Below are positions 1 through 8,821 of a stretch of DNA of 64,000 nt, piece after piece; positions within the stretch are counted from its first letter, which is position 1; each line of letters starts with the position of its first letter. The notes beneath the pieces were generated by a model. It searched no databases. It worked only from the letters and a program-made list of their open reading frames with translations, and was not told the origin of the DNA. This DNA comes from CAZUMJ01 sp964621605 (lineage in GTDB: Bacteria; Actinomycetota; Acidimicrobiia; Acidimicrobiales; Iamiaceae): NCBI GenBank assembly GCA_964621605.1, contig CAZUMJ010000005.1, forward strand, positions 1 through 64,000, read 5' to 3'. The position numbers and the translations under genes are program-made.

Positions 1-48
1 GACCTCTTCCATGCCATGGAAGCGCTCTACCAACTGAGCTATAGCCCC
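1..48 (-). tRNA. tRNA-Ala (GGC), 3' part cut by window edge
   Basis: Read on the minus strand, the sequence starts GGGGCTATAGCTCAG, a normal acceptor stem and D-arm start. An anticodon stem CTTCC/GGAAG follows, closing a 7-base loop ATGGCAT whose middle three bases are GGC, so the tRNA reads alanine GCC/GCU codons. The variable loop begins (AGGTC) where the window ends, so the T-arm and acceptor 3' strand are missing. The 5' end is at position 48. Confidence 0.9.
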
Positions 49-61
49 GTTAGGGGTCGTC

Positions 62-67
62 AGCGTA
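62..67 (-). promoter_or_regulatory. -10 box of the tRNA-Ala gene
   Basis: On the minus strand TACGCT lies 13 bases before the tRNA 5' end and fits the actinobacterial TANNNT -10 pattern. I see no convincing -35. The distance fits transcription starting a few bases before the mature tRNA. Confidence 0.4.
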
Positions 68-237
68 CCACGAGTGCGTGCACACCCAGGACTCGGGGCG
101 CTGGCCCAACCGCGGTCGCCGGTTCACCGATCGGACTGCGCAGCTGCTGGTGCTCGCATACGCGTCCTATCCGCGTTGATCAGGACTGCGGTCTTCGACC
201 GTGCGAGAGAGCGACGAGCCGGGTCGCGCTGCCGGCG

Positions 238-3159
238 CTATCCGACGACGAAGTTGACCATGCGCCCGGGCACGGCGATGACCTTGCGGATCGCCTTGCC
301 GTCGAGCCATTCCGAGACCCGGGAGTCGGCTCGTGCCGCCGCCTCGAGCATGGCAGCATCCGCGTCGGCGGCGACGGTGACACGGCCGCGTACCTTGCCG
401 TTGACCTGGACGGGAATCTCGACCTCTGCGTCGACGAGCAGCGCCGGGTCGGCGACGGGGAAGTCGTGCCAGGCCAGGCTCTCGGCATGGCCGAGGCGGT
501 TCCACAACTCCTCGGCGATGTGCGGGGCGAGCGGCGCCAGAAGCAGCACAACGGCTTCGGCCACCTCGCGTGGGGTGGCGGTGCCGCTGTAGCGCTGGGT
601 GAGGTGGTTGTTGAGTTCGGTGATCTTCGCGATGGACGTGTTGAAGCGCAGGGTTTCCATCCCATCGCGCACGTCGGCGATGGTGCGGTGCAGGACGCGT
701 CGTGTTTCGTCGTCGGGCTCGGCATCGTCGACGTGCACGGCGCCGCTGTCCTCGTCGACGATGGTGCGCCACACCCGCTGCAGGAGGCGATGCACGCCGA
801 TCACGTCGCGGGTGTTCCACGGGCGGCTCTGGTCGAACGGTCCCGTGGCCATCTCGTAGAGGCGCAAGGTGTCGGCGCCGTATGCGTCGTACATCTCGTC
901 GGGGGTCACCGAGTTCTTCAGGCTCTTGCCCATCTTCCCGTACTCGCGGCCAACGGGCGTTCCGTCGTAGGCGAACGTCCCGTCCGGCTCCTCTCGGACG
1001 TCCGCAGCTGGCACGTAGAATCCCCGCTCGTCGGTGAACGCGTAGGCCTGCACGTAGCCCTGGTTGAACAGGCGGTGGAACGGCTCGGCTGAGCTCACGT
1101 GCCCGAGGTCGAACAGCACCTTGTGCCAGAAGCGGGCGTACAGCAGGTGCAGCACTGCATGTTCGACGCCGCCGACGTACAGGTCGACGCCACCCACGTC
1201 GTCGCCGGTGCGTGGCCCCATCCAGTACCGCTCGACCTCGGGGTCGACGAATGCGTCGTCGTTGGTCGGGTCGAGGTAGCGCAACTCGTACCAGCACGAT
1301 CCTGCCCACTGCGGCATCGTGTTCGTCTCACGTCGGTAGACCTGTGGCCCGTCACCGAGGTCGAGCTCGACCTCCACCCAGTCGGTGGCTCGTCCAAGCG
1401 GTGGTTCGGGGTCGGAGTCTTCACGGTCGGATGTCGTCGGGCTGAAGTTGTCGATCTCGGGCAACTCGACAGGGAGCAGATGCTCAGGCACCGCACGCGG
1501 GCGGCCGTTGGCGTCGTACACGATGGGGAAGGGCTCACCCCAGTAGCGCTGCCGGCTGAAGAGCCAGTCGCGGAGCTTGTAGGTGACCGTGCCGTGCCCG
1601 GTGCCCTGTGCCTCGAGCCACGCCGTGATGCGAGCCTTCGCGTCTGCGACGGAGAGCCCATCGAGCGACACGTCCTCGTTGGCGGACCCGACCGCGATGC
1701 CGTCACCGACGAACGCGGCAGGCCACTGGTCGGTAGGCGCCGCAGTTGGGAGACCGTGGTCTTCGAACCAGGACTCGCCGGGCCGCACGACCTCGACCAC
1801 GGGCAGGTCGAAAGCCCGTGCGAAATCGAAGTCGCGTTGATCGTGGGCGGGGACCGCCATGATCGCGCCGGTGCCGTAGCCCATCAGGACGTAGTCGGCG
1901 ATGAACACCGGCACCTGCCGCCCGTCGACCGGGTTCGTCGCGAACGTTCCCGTGAAGACGCCGGTCTTGTCGCGACTCTCGGCTTGACGGTCGACATCGG
2001 ACCGTTGGCTTGTCGCCAGGCGGTATGCGGTGACCGCCTCAGATGGTGTCGCCGCACCTCCGGTCCACGCGTCGCGCGTGCCATCGGGCCAGGCGTCTGC
2101 GACGAGCGCGTCCACGAGCGGGTGCTCGGGTGCGAGGACCATGTACGTCGCACCGAACAGCGTGTCCGGACGGGTGGTGAACACGTCGATGTCGCCGGCT
2201 GGATCCGCCCTGAACGTGACCTGCGCGCCGTGCGACCGGCCGATCCAGTTGCGCTGCATCAGCTTGATCGGTTCGGGCCAGTCGAGGCGGTCGAGGTCGG
2301 CGATGAGACGCTCGCCGTATGCAGTGATGCGCAGCATCCACTGCTTCAACGGCCGCCGGTACACGGGGAAGTTGCCCCGTTCCGAGCGACCGTCCGCGGT
2401 CACCTCTTCGTTGGCGAGCACCGTGCCCAGCCCGGGGCACCAGTTCACCGGTGCCTCGTGCAGGTACGCGAGGCGATGCGCGTCGACGACCTCGCCGCGT
2501 TGTGCCGCATCGAGGTCTGGCCAGGCAAGACCGAACGGGTTGGTGCCCTCTGCCGGGGCGCGACTGCCGGCATCGAGCTCGGCTACGAGGTCCGCGATGG
2601 GGCGGGCCCGGTCCGCGTCGGTGTCGTACCAGGAGTTGAACACCTGCAGGAAGATCCACTGCGTCCACCGGTAGTACGGCACGTCGGTGGTGGCGATCAC
2701 CCGTCGTTCGTCGTGGCCCAGCCCCAGCCGGCGGAGCTGCCGCGACATGTTGGCGATGTTCGCCTCCGTGGTGACTCTCGGGTGTTGTCCGGTCTCCACC
2801 GCGTACTGCTCGGCCGGGAGGCCGAACGCGTCGTAACCCATCGTGTGCAGGACGTTGTGGCTGGTCATGCGGCGGTAGCGAGCGAAGACGTCGGTGCCGA
2901 TGTAGCCCAGCGGGTGCCCGACGTGTAGGCCCGCGCCGCTTGGGTACGGGAACATGTCGAGCGCGAAGAACTTGGGTCGGTCGGCCACCGCCTCGAACCC
3001 GGCCGAGAGCGCACCCGTGGGGTTTGGCGCGTGAAAGGTGCCTTCGGCGGACCAGCGGTCCTGCCAGGTGGACTCGATCTGTGCCGCGAGGGTCGCGGTG
3101 TAGCGGTGAGCAGGGACATCGGCGTCGGTGCGCGCAGCTGCGGGGTCCTCGTCAGGCAT
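238..3159 (-). CDS. leuS: Leucyl-tRNA synthetase
   Basis: Charges tRNA-Leu with leucine in the cytoplasm. The 973-residue protein has the class I HIGH motif as HVGH near residues 79-82, a central CP1 editing domain, and a KMSKS-type loop written KMGKS at about 742-746, followed by the anticodon-binding domain. It ends with the LeuRS C-terminal domain (QVNGKVRG and the final MVNFVVG). It is longer than the roughly 860-residue E. coli enzyme, through an extra N-terminal stretch and insertions. The ATG start is supported by a TACCGT box six bases upstream, which suggests a leaderless mRNA. The gene is divergent from the acyl-AMP ligase and lies upstream of the tRNA-Ala gene on the same strand. 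Confidence 0.98.
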   Translation of the reverse strand: MPDEDPAAARTDADVPAHRYTATLAAQIESTWQDRWSAEGTFHAPNPTGALSAGFEAVADRPKFFALDMFPYPSGAGLHVGHPLGYIGTDVFARYRRMTSHNVLHTMGYDAFGLPAEQYAVETGQHPRVTTEANIANMSRQLRRLGLGHDERRVIATTDVPYYRWTQWIFLQVFNSWYDTDADRARPIADLVAELDAGSRAPAEGTNPFGLAWPDLDAAQRGEVVDAHRLAYLHEAPVNWCPGLGTVLANEEVTADGRSERGNFPVYRRPLKQWMLRITAYGERLIADLDRLDWPEPIKLMQRNWIGRSHGAQVTFRADPAGDIDVFTTRPDTLFGATYMVLAPEHPLVDALVADAWPDGTRDAWTGGAATPSEAVTAYRLATSQRSDVDRQAESRDKTGVFTGTFATNPVDGRQVPVFIADYVLMGYGTGAIMAVPAHDQRDFDFARAFDLPVVEVVRPGESWFEDHGLPTAAPTDQWPAAFVGDGIAVGSANEDVSLDGLSVADAKARITAWLEAQGTGHGTVTYKLRDWLFSRQRYWGEPFPIVYDANGRPRAVPEHLLPVELPEIDNFSPTTSDREDSDPEPPLGRATDWVEVELDLGDGPQVYRRETNTMPQWAGSCWYELRYLDPTNDDAFVDPEVERYWMGPRTGDDVGGVDLYVGGVEHAVLHLLYARFWHKVLFDLGHVSSAEPFHRLFNQGYVQAYAFTDERGFYVPAADVREEPDGTFAYDGTPVGREYGKMGKSLKNSVTPDEMYDAYGADTLRLYEMATGPFDQSRPWNTRDVIGVHRLLQRVWRTIVDEDSGAVHVDDAEPDDETRRVLHRTIADVRDGMETLRFNTSIAKITELNNHLTQRYSGTATPREVAEAVVLLLAPLAPHIAEELWNRLGHAESLAWHDFPVADPALLVDAEVEIPVQVNGKVRGRVTVAADADAAMLEAAARADSRVSEWLDGKAIRKVIAVPGRMVNFVVG

Positions 3160-3165
3160 GGGCGA

Positions 3166-3171
3166 ACGGTA
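3166..3171 (-). promoter_or_regulatory. -10 box for leaderless leuS
   Basis: TACCGT on the minus strand, followed by six bases and then the leuS ATG. At this spacing transcription would start at or next to the start codon, so there is no room for a T-box or other leader. Confidence 0.55.
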
Positions 3172-3258
3172 CCGCGCGGATCAAGGCGCTCCGCGAGCCG
3201 GCCGGGACTTCGCTGCACGCGACGTAACGCGCGGGTCCGTTCGGTGGTCAGAGTTCAT

Positions 3259-4899
3259 GTGCTGAGCCTCCGCGAGCGTCTCGTCCAAGCCACCCGCCAA
3301 CCGCACGGCGTGACCTTCGTGGGAGGTGACGAGCCCCTTCACCTCTCTTGGGCGGCGTTGCATGCGCGTGCCCGCGACCTCGCCGGCGCGCTGCAGGCAC
3401 GCGGGCTGCAGCCGGGTGGGCACGTCGCGCTCCTGGGGCCGACCACGCCTGAGCTCGTGACCGCCATCCAGGCCACCTGGCTCGCCGGTGCCACCGTCGT
3501 CGTGTTGCCGTTGCCGATGCGCATGGGTTCCCTCGAGGAGTTCGTGGCCCAGACGCGCGCTCGGGTGCACAATGCCGACACCGACCTCCTGCTCGTCGAT
3601 CCGCAGTTGGCCCCGTTCCTCGAGGCGGACCCGACGGACCCGCCGACGTACCTGCTCGACGAGGTCGCCGCCGAGCGCGGCAGGCCGTACGTCGAGCCGC
3701 CGGCCGACCCGGAGCGGCTCGTGATCTTGCAGTTCACGAGCGGCTCGACCGCCGACCCGAAGGGCGTCATGCTCCCGGACCGCACGATGTGCGCGAACCT
3801 CGATGCGATCGCCGAAGCAGGGCGTCTTGACCTCGACAGCGACGTGTTCGTCTCGTGGCTCCCGCTCTACCACGACATGGGCCTCGTCGGGTTGTTGAGC
3901 GTGCCGATGACCACCGGTGCGGAGCTCGTCCTCGCGGCACCCCAGGACTTCATGGCGTCGCCGTCGCGGTGGATGCAATGGCTGTCTGACTACCGCGGCA
4001 CCGTCACCGCCGGACCGAACTTCTCGTGGGTGCTCGCAGCGCGCGCCCTCAAGCGCATGGATGGCCTCGACCTTTCGCCGTTGCGCATTGCGCTCAACGG
4101 CGCGGAGCCGGTCGACCCGCGCACGGTGGAGCGCCTCGTCGAGGCCGGCGCCCGTCACGGCCTTCGGGCTGGCGCGGTCTACCCCGCCTTCGGCATGGCC
4201 GAGGTGGGTATCGGCGCAACGTTCCCCGAGCCGCTCACCGGTCTGCGCACCGATGACGTCGACGACCGGGTGCTCGAGACCGAACGCTACGCGGCACCGG
4301 TCGGCGCCGATCACACCAACGTGCGGCGTCTCGCAATCCTCGGGCGACCCGTGCCCGGGCTCGAGGTGCGTGTCGTCGACCCCGAGACCGGCTCAGTCCT
4401 TGCAGAGCGCGAGGTCGGCGAGGTCGAGCTCTTCGGCACGTCGCTGACCACCGGCTACTACCGCCACCCCGAAGCCACTGCCGCGGCGTTCCACGACGGC
4501 TGGTTGCGCACCGGCGACCTCGGCTACCTCGTCGACGGCGAACTGGTGATCTGCGGCCGCATCAAGGACCTGATCATCGTCGCCGGACGAAACGTCTTTC
4601 CCGAAGACATCGAACGTGCCGTTTCCGACATCGAGGGCGTGCGGGCCGGCAACGTCATCGCATTCGGTGTCGACGGCACCCGGGGCCGCCCGCACCTCGT
4701 CGTGGTGGCCGAGTCGAAGGCCGAGCAGCCCGAGCCGGTTCGCGAGCTGGTGGCAGGACGCGTGCGTGAGGCGGTCGGCCTCGCCGCGAAGGAGATCGTC
4801 CTCGTACCCCCGGGCACGCTCCCAAAGACGAGCTCCGGCAAGCTCCAGCGCTCACTGTGCCGCACGCGCTACCTCGCCGCGGAGCTTCCTTCCGTCTGA
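3259..4899 (+). CDS. Fatty-acyl-AMP ligase-like AMP-dependent synthetase
   Basis: An adenylate-forming enzyme that activates a carboxylic (fatty) acid with ATP. Visible motifs are the P-loop-like LQFTSGSTADPKGVML, SWLPLYHDMGLVG, NGAEP, YPAFGMAEV, the TGDLGY hinge region and the C-terminal lysine motif LPKTSSGKLQR. The YHDMGL and NGAEP forms resemble fatty-acyl-AMP ligases more than ordinary acyl-CoA ligases, but activity cannot be assigned from sequence alone. No polyketide or acyl-carrier partner is adjacent; the nearest acpP is 20 kb away. The start is uncertain: GTG at 3259 gives 546 residues, and GTG at 3244 is an in-frame alternative. The frame stays open farther upstream but there it overlaps leuS. 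Divergent from leuS and convergent with the oxidoreductase. Confidence 0.85.
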   Translation: MLSLRERLVQATRQPHGVTFVGGDEPLHLSWAALHARARDLAGALQARGLQPGGHVALLGPTTPELVTAIQATWLAGATVVVLPLPMRMGSLEEFVAQTRARVHNADTDLLLVDPQLAPFLEADPTDPPTYLLDEVAAERGRPYVEPPADPERLVILQFTSGSTADPKGVMLPDRTMCANLDAIAEAGRLDLDSDVFVSWLPLYHDMGLVGLLSVPMTTGAELVLAAPQDFMASPSRWMQWLSDYRGTVTAGPNFSWVLAARALKRMDGLDLSPLRIALNGAEPVDPRTVERLVEAGARHGLRAGAVYPAFGMAEVGIGATFPEPLTGLRTDDVDDRVLETERYAAPVGADHTNVRRLAILGRPVPGLEVRVVDPETGSVLAEREVGEVELFGTSLTTGYYRHPEATAAAFHDGWLRTGDLGYLVDGELVICGRIKDLIIVAGRNVFPEDIERAVSDIEGVRAGNVIAFGVDGTRGRPHLVVVAESKAEQPEPVRELVAGRVREAVGLAAKEIVLVPPGTLPKTSSGKLQRSLCRTRYLAAELPSV

Positions 4900-4921
4900 G
4901 CCAGGTGCGTTACCGGGCCGA

Positions 4922-5935
4922 TCAGCCGGCGCGGTGTAGCTCGTCGAGCACCAGCGGCCACACGTCGGGCTCTACGGCATAGGGCGCATAGAAGCTGAGA
5001 CGTGTGACGATGTCCCCGAACCGGCCGAGGAGGCCCGCGGCAAGCTGTTCGGGCTCTGCCACGACGGCGAAGGTCGTGAGGATGTCGTCGGTGATGAGCG
5101 TGCCCATCTCTTCCCAACGGCCCTGCTTCGAGAGCTGGTTCAGCTCGGGCTGCAGGTCGCCCCACCCGTGGTGCTCGAGCACGGGTCGGTAGGCGGGCGT
5201 CGAGCCGTAGAAGGCGATCTGCTGGCGCACCGCCTTCGCTGCGTTGGTCATGGCGTCTTCGTCTCGACCGGTCACGACGAACGCGGGGAAGGAAACCTCG
5301 AAGCCGTCGAGGGTGCGGTCGCGCTTGGCAAGGCCGCGCTCCAGCGCCGGAAGCGTCTGCTCGCGCAGGTAGGACTCAGTGGTGAACCCGTGGCAGAGGA
5401 AGCCATCGGCCACTTCGCCCGCAACCTCGGTCATCAGCGCGCCCACGCCTGCAAGGAAGACCTTCGGTGATCCGTGCGGGTTCGGGCCCGGGTTGAAGAA
5501 GGGCGTCATGAGGGTGTGGGTGTAGAAGTCACCCTCGAAGTCGAGCTTGGTGCCCTCGTTCCAGCACGACCAGATCGCCCGCATCGCGAGGATCATCTCG
5601 CGCATGCGGGGTGCCGGGTGCGACCACGGCATCGAGAATCGGCGGGTGATGTGCGCCTTGATCTGTGACCCCAACCCCAGCATGAAACGCCCACCCGACA
5701 GCAGGTGCAGGTCGTTGGCCGACTGCGCCAGGGTCATCGGGTTGCGGGCGAACGCAACGGCGATGCCCGTCCCCAGCTCCACGCGGGACGTCTCGCGTGC
5801 CGCCATGGCCAACGCCAGGAACGGGTCGTGGGCGGTCTCTGCGGCCCACAGGCCGTCGTAGCCGGCGTCTTCTTGCAGGCGAGCGAGGGTCGCATGTTCG
5901 GGCAGGGGACTTCCAACACCACCGTCGACGAGCAT
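4922..5935 (-). CDS. F420-dependent LLM-class oxidoreductase
   Basis: A luciferase-like monooxygenase-fold flavin/F420 enzyme of 337 residues. Typical features are the N-terminal EDAGYDGLWAAET strand-helix, the LGTGIAVAFARNPMTLA segment, the LLSGGRFMLGLGSQI motif and PKVFLAGVG in the middle, matching the F420-dependent subgroup common in actinobacteria. The substrate is unknown. ATG start, with TAGCCT six bases upstream, so probably leaderless. It is transcribed toward the acyl-AMP ligase, with 22 bases between the stop codons. Confidence 0.85.
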   Translation of the reverse strand: MLVDGGVGSPLPEHATLARLQEDAGYDGLWAAETAHDPFLALAMAARETSRVELGTGIAVAFARNPMTLAQSANDLHLLSGGRFMLGLGSQIKAHITRRFSMPWSHPAPRMREMILAMRAIWSCWNEGTKLDFEGDFYTHTLMTPFFNPGPNPHGSPKVFLAGVGALMTEVAGEVADGFLCHGFTTESYLREQTLPALERGLAKRDRTLDGFEVSFPAFVVTGRDEDAMTNAAKAVRQQIAFYGSTPAYRPVLEHHGWGDLQPELNQLSKQGRWEEMGTLITDDILTTFAVVAEPEQLAAGLLGRFGDIVTRLSFYAPYAVEPDVWPLVLDELHRAG

Positions 5936-5941
5936 GCGGGA

Positions 5942-5947
5942 AGGCTA
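5942..5947 (-). promoter_or_regulatory. -10 box for the LLM oxidoreductase gene
   Basis: TAGCCT on the minus strand with a six-base gap to the ATG, giving a predicted leaderless transcript. Confidence 0.5.
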
Positions 5948-5985
5948 CGCGCGGAGGGTGCGGGGCGTGCACACCGACCGGTTGG

Positions 5986-6849
5986 CTAGGGGGTGCCGGG
6001 CGGCTGGTTGCGTAGGAAGCGCTCGAGCTCCGCCGCGATCTCGTCGCCGGATGGGAGGTCGGTTGCCGGCGCGGCAGCATCTACCTGTTGCTCCAACGCC
6101 CGGACCATCGCCTGGTGCTCGTCGTTGCCCGCGATGAGGCTGTCGATGCGAGTCGTTGCCCCACGGGCGTCATCGGCGAGGTTGCCGGTGCTCAGCCGAA
6201 GACCGCAGAGGTCGTTGACCCCTTCGATGAGTGCAGCGGCCGCTGCCGGGTAGGGCATGCCCGCTGCGTAGTGGGGAACCTGTGCCCAGATGCCCACCGA
6301 CGGGATGCCGTGGACGTGCGCGCGCTGCTCGATCGCGGCTTGTACGCCTGCAGGGACCTCCAAGGTGCCGCGCACGAAGCCGAGCGCGTGCGCCAGCTCA
6401 GGTGTGCTCGCGGTGCAGGAAAGGATCGGCGGGCGAGTGTGCGGCGCGGGCGCGGGGTAGGCGCCCAGCCCTGCGAGCATGCGCACGTCGAACTCGAGTG
6501 CCAGGTCGACGACCGCGGCTGAGAACGCGTGCCATGCGTGATCGGGTTCGGCACCGACGAGCAGGAGGATGCCGTTACCGGCGGCATCACGCGCGGCGCG
6601 GAGCTCGATGGCGGGCCAGCGCAGTTCTTCGACCACGCCGTCGACGAGCTTGAGGATCGGTCGGCGCGCGCGGTGGTCGAGGAGCTCGTCGGCCGAGAAG
6701 CTCGCCACAACCTCGGTGTCGAGCTCCTGCAACAACGTCGCACCTGCGGTGGCGGATGCGAGACCCGCGTCGATCCAACCTTCGAGGGCGAGGAGGAGCA
6801 CCGGGCTGTCGAGGCCGGGGTGCTGGAGGAGGTCGTAGAGGTCGCTCAT
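5986..6849 (-). CDS. PAC2 family protein
   Basis: A 287-residue member of the PAC2 (proteasome assembly chaperone-like) family, recognised from the N-terminal pattern LLLALEGWIDAGLAS, followed by FSADELLDHRARRP, GAEPDHAWHAFSAAVVDLA and the later GIPSVGIWAQVPHY and AAAALIEGVNDLCGL segments. Actinobacterial PAC2 proteins are widespread, but their biochemical role is not settled; no proteasome genes are in this window. The start overlaps the 3' end of the phosphotransferase gene by four bases (ATGA), so the two are translationally coupled. The C-terminus is a charged helix with no membrane segment. Confidence 0.85.
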   Translation of the reverse strand: MSDLYDLLQHPGLDSPVLLLALEGWIDAGLASATAGATLLQELDTEVVASFSADELLDHRARRPILKLVDGVVEELRWPAIELRAARDAAGNGILLLVGAEPDHAWHAFSAAVVDLALEFDVRMLAGLGAYPAPAPHTRPPILSCTASTPELAHALGFVRGTLEVPAGVQAAIEQRAHVHGIPSVGIWAQVPHYAAGMPYPAAAAALIEGVNDLCGLRLSTGNLADDARGATTRIDSLIAGNDEHQAMVRALEQQVDAAAPATDLPSGDEIAAELERFLRNQPPGTP

Positions 6850-7889
6850 CGTCCTGCCCGTGTCGTGGCGGCGTCTGCTGCGTTGACGAGCGTCCCGAGC
6901 TGGGCGCTGAAGAGTTCGCCGAGTTGCTCAGCGTCGCCACCCATCGCGCCCGCCGTGTAGCGAGTCGCGACGCCCGCCAGGATGCACGCCAGCTTCCAGT
7001 AGCCGAACGCCTCGTAGAACGCGATGTCGGAGACGTCCCGACCCGATCGGGCTTCGTAGCCGGCGAGGAGCTCGGCTCGTGTCGGAAAGCCGTCCGCCAG
7101 TGTGGGGGCACCCGGCAAGGCGGTGAACGTGTCGTCGGGGTCGGTCCAGTAGACGAACAGCAGACCCAGGTCGGCAAGCGGATCGCCGAGCGTGCAGAGC
7201 TCCCAGTCGAGCACGGCGCGCACGGTGCCGTCGGCGTTCAGCACGCAGTTGTCGAGGCGGTAGTCGCCGTGCACGATCGTGGCCGGTCCCTGGTCGGGGA
7301 TTGCCGCGGCGAGGCGGCCGTGCACGGTGTCGATGCCGGTCAGGTCGGTGAACCCGGACTGTTCCCATTGCCCGTGCCAGCGCTTGAGCTGCCGAGCGAT
7401 GTAGCCCTCTCGACGCCCGAGGTCGCCCAGACCGACCCGGTCGGGGTCGACCGCATGGATGCGTGCGAGTACGTCGACGAGGGACGCTCCGGCCGCTTGG
7501 CGCACCTCTCGTGCAACGGCTTGCGCGGCGGGGAGGTCGCGCAGCACCGCTCCGTCGACGAAGTCCATGACGTAGAACGGTGCGCCGTTCACGTCCGCGT
7601 CTTCGCACAGCGCCACCGCCGGCGCCACCGGGACATCGGTGCTCGCAAGCGCCGAGATGATGCGATGCTCACGGGACATGTCGTGCGCGGTGGCGAGGAC
7701 GTGGCCGAGCGGCGGCCGACGCAAGACCCATGCGCCGCCGTCGGCGTCAGCGACGCGATACGTCAGGTTGGATCTGCCGCCGGCGATGAGCTCGAACGTC
7801 AGCGGGGGTCGTGCGCTCGAGACGTGCGCGCCGAACCACGCGGTGACGGCGTCGGCGCGGATGCCATCGATCTGATGCGAGTCGGTCAT
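6846..7889 (-). CDS. Aminoglycoside phosphotransferase-fold (ACAD10/11-like) kinase
   Basis: A 347-residue small-molecule kinase fold. The catalytic loop is IVHGDYRLDNCVL, with HGD as the base and the downstream N, followed by the metal-binding DWELCTLGDPLADLGLL. The N-terminal lobe has GGRSNLTYRVADADG and WVLRRPPLGHVLATAHDM. This arrangement matches the kinase family found alone or fused to acyl-CoA dehydrogenases in actinobacteria and animals (ACAD10/11), which phosphorylate hydroxyacyl-type substrates; the substrate here is unknown. It is the first gene of a two-gene unit with the PAC2 protein and is divergent from the thioredoxin-like gene. A possible -10 (TAGGTT on the minus strand, 7920-7925) would give a leader of about 25 bases. 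Confidence 0.85.
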   Translation of the reverse strand: MTDSHQIDGIRADAVTAWFGAHVSSARPPLTFELIAGGRSNLTYRVADADGGAWVLRRPPLGHVLATAHDMSREHRIISALASTDVPVAPAVALCEDADVNGAPFYVMDFVDGAVLRDLPAAQAVAREVRQAAGASLVDVLARIHAVDPDRVGLGDLGRREGYIARQLKRWHGQWEQSGFTDLTGIDTVHGRLAAAIPDQGPATIVHGDYRLDNCVLNADGTVRAVLDWELCTLGDPLADLGLLFVYWTDPDDTFTALPGAPTLADGFPTRAELLAGYEARSGRDVSDIAFYEAFGYWKLACILAGVATRYTAGAMGGDAEQLGELFSAQLGTLVNAADAATTRAGR

Positions 7890-7986
7890 GCGGTGCGATC
7901 CCGGTGCATAGGCACTCCCAACCTACTGCCCACCTGCCGTCGTGCCGGTCCGCCCGGGCCACCGTCTGGACGTGGCATCCGGTCGA

Positions 7987-7992
7987 TACCCT
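7987..7992 (+). promoter_or_regulatory. -10 box for the thioredoxin-like gene
   Basis: TACCCT with eight bases to the ATG at 8001, consistent with a leaderless or nearly leaderless transcript in the divergent intergenic region. Confidence 0.45.
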
Positions 7993-8000
7993 GCACACCC

Positions 8001-8708
8001 ATGACCATCGACGTGACAGACGCCAGCTTCGCAACCGATGTCATCGACCGCTCACAGGGCACGCCGGTCGTCGTCGATCTCTGGGCGCCCTGGTGTGGAC
8101 CGTGCCGCACGCTCGGCCCCATCCTCGAGAAGGTCATCGACGCCACGGAGGGCAGGGTCGTGCTGGCGAAGGTCAACGTCGACGAGAACCCTGCGGTGTC
8201 GCAGGCGTTCCAGGTGCAGGGCATCCCCGCGGTGTACGCCCTGCGCGACGGCAAGGTGGTCGACGGCTTCGTCGGAGCGCAAGGCGAGATGGCCGTGCAG
8301 CAGTTCGTCGACAAGCTGCTGCCGTCCGAAGAGGAGCTGGCGCGCGATGCGCTGTTGGCAGCAGGCGACGAGGCATCGCTACGCCTCCTGCTGGCGCAAG
8401 TGCCCGACCACGACGCCGCGACGGTGGCGCTCGCTGAGCTGCTGGTCGAGCGCGGCGACACAGAAGAGGCCCTTGCCCTCCTCGCACGCATCCCTGAGTC
8501 GACAGAGACGCGTCGCGTCGCGGCGTTGGCGCGCACTGGGGCCGAGGTCGTCGACGACGGTACCGAGGCGCGTCTCGACGGCTTGCTCGACCGTGTGAAG
8601 GACGATGACGACGCCCGGCAGGAGTTTCTCGACATCCTCGAGCTCCTCGGCCCGGACGACCCTCGCACCGCCCGGTATCGCAAGGCATTGAGCGCACGAT
8701 TGTTCTGA
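8001..8708 (+). CDS. Thioredoxin-fold co-chaperone with helical repeat tail (CnoX-like)
   Basis: 235 residues. The N-terminal half is a thioredoxin domain with an intact WCGPC active site at residues 31-35 and the conserved cis-proline region VQGIPAVYAL. The second half (from about residue 115) is Ala/Leu/Glu-rich helices of TPR type (AELLVERGDTEEALALL). This matches the CnoX/YbbN group, which protects substrates from oxidation and hands them to chaperones. The intact CXXC suggests redox activity is possible, unlike E. coli CnoX. The start was chosen at the ATG next to the TACCCT box; the frame stays open upstream but is then antisense to the kinase gene. It is followed closely by a short hairpin and then comEA. 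Confidence 0.88.
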   Translation: MTIDVTDASFATDVIDRSQGTPVVVDLWAPWCGPCRTLGPILEKVIDATEGRVVLAKVNVDENPAVSQAFQVQGIPAVYALRDGKVVDGFVGAQGEMAVQQFVDKLLPSEEELARDALLAAGDEASLRLLLAQVPDHDAATVALAELLVERGDTEEALALLARIPESTETRRVAALARTGAEVVDDGTEARLDGLLDRVKDDDDARQEFLDILELLGPDDPRTARYRKALSARLF

Positions 8709-8719
8709 CCGCATCGGTC
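8707..8719 (+). terminator. Short hairpin after the thioredoxin-like gene
   Basis: GACCG-CAT-CGGTC overlaps the stop codon and is followed only by TTGCG. The stem is five pairs and there is no real T-run, so termination is only a possibility. Confidence 0.3.
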
Positions 8720-8764
8720 TTGCGCACGTTCCGGGTGCCCCTGTCGCACAGCCGAGGGCGCGGG

Positions 8765-8770
8765 TAGGGT
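8765..8770 (+). promoter_or_regulatory. Possible -10 of comEA-comEC
   Basis: TAGGGT about 50 bases before the comEA ATG, which itself has a good ribosome binding site (AGGGAAGGT). No clear -35 is seen. Confidence 0.35.
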
Positions 8771-8821
8771 CAGCAACGCCGCACTTCCCCCAATCGCTGC
8801 CGTGCATCGTGAGGGAAGGTC

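Noticed and set aside
1099..2928. 609-codon open frame antisense to leuS
   Set aside because: High-GC genes open long antisense frames. leuS has full synthetase motifs; this frame shows no domain.
3160..3258. T-box or leader regulation of leuS
   Set aside because: The -10 is six bases from the ATG, leaving no leader RNA.
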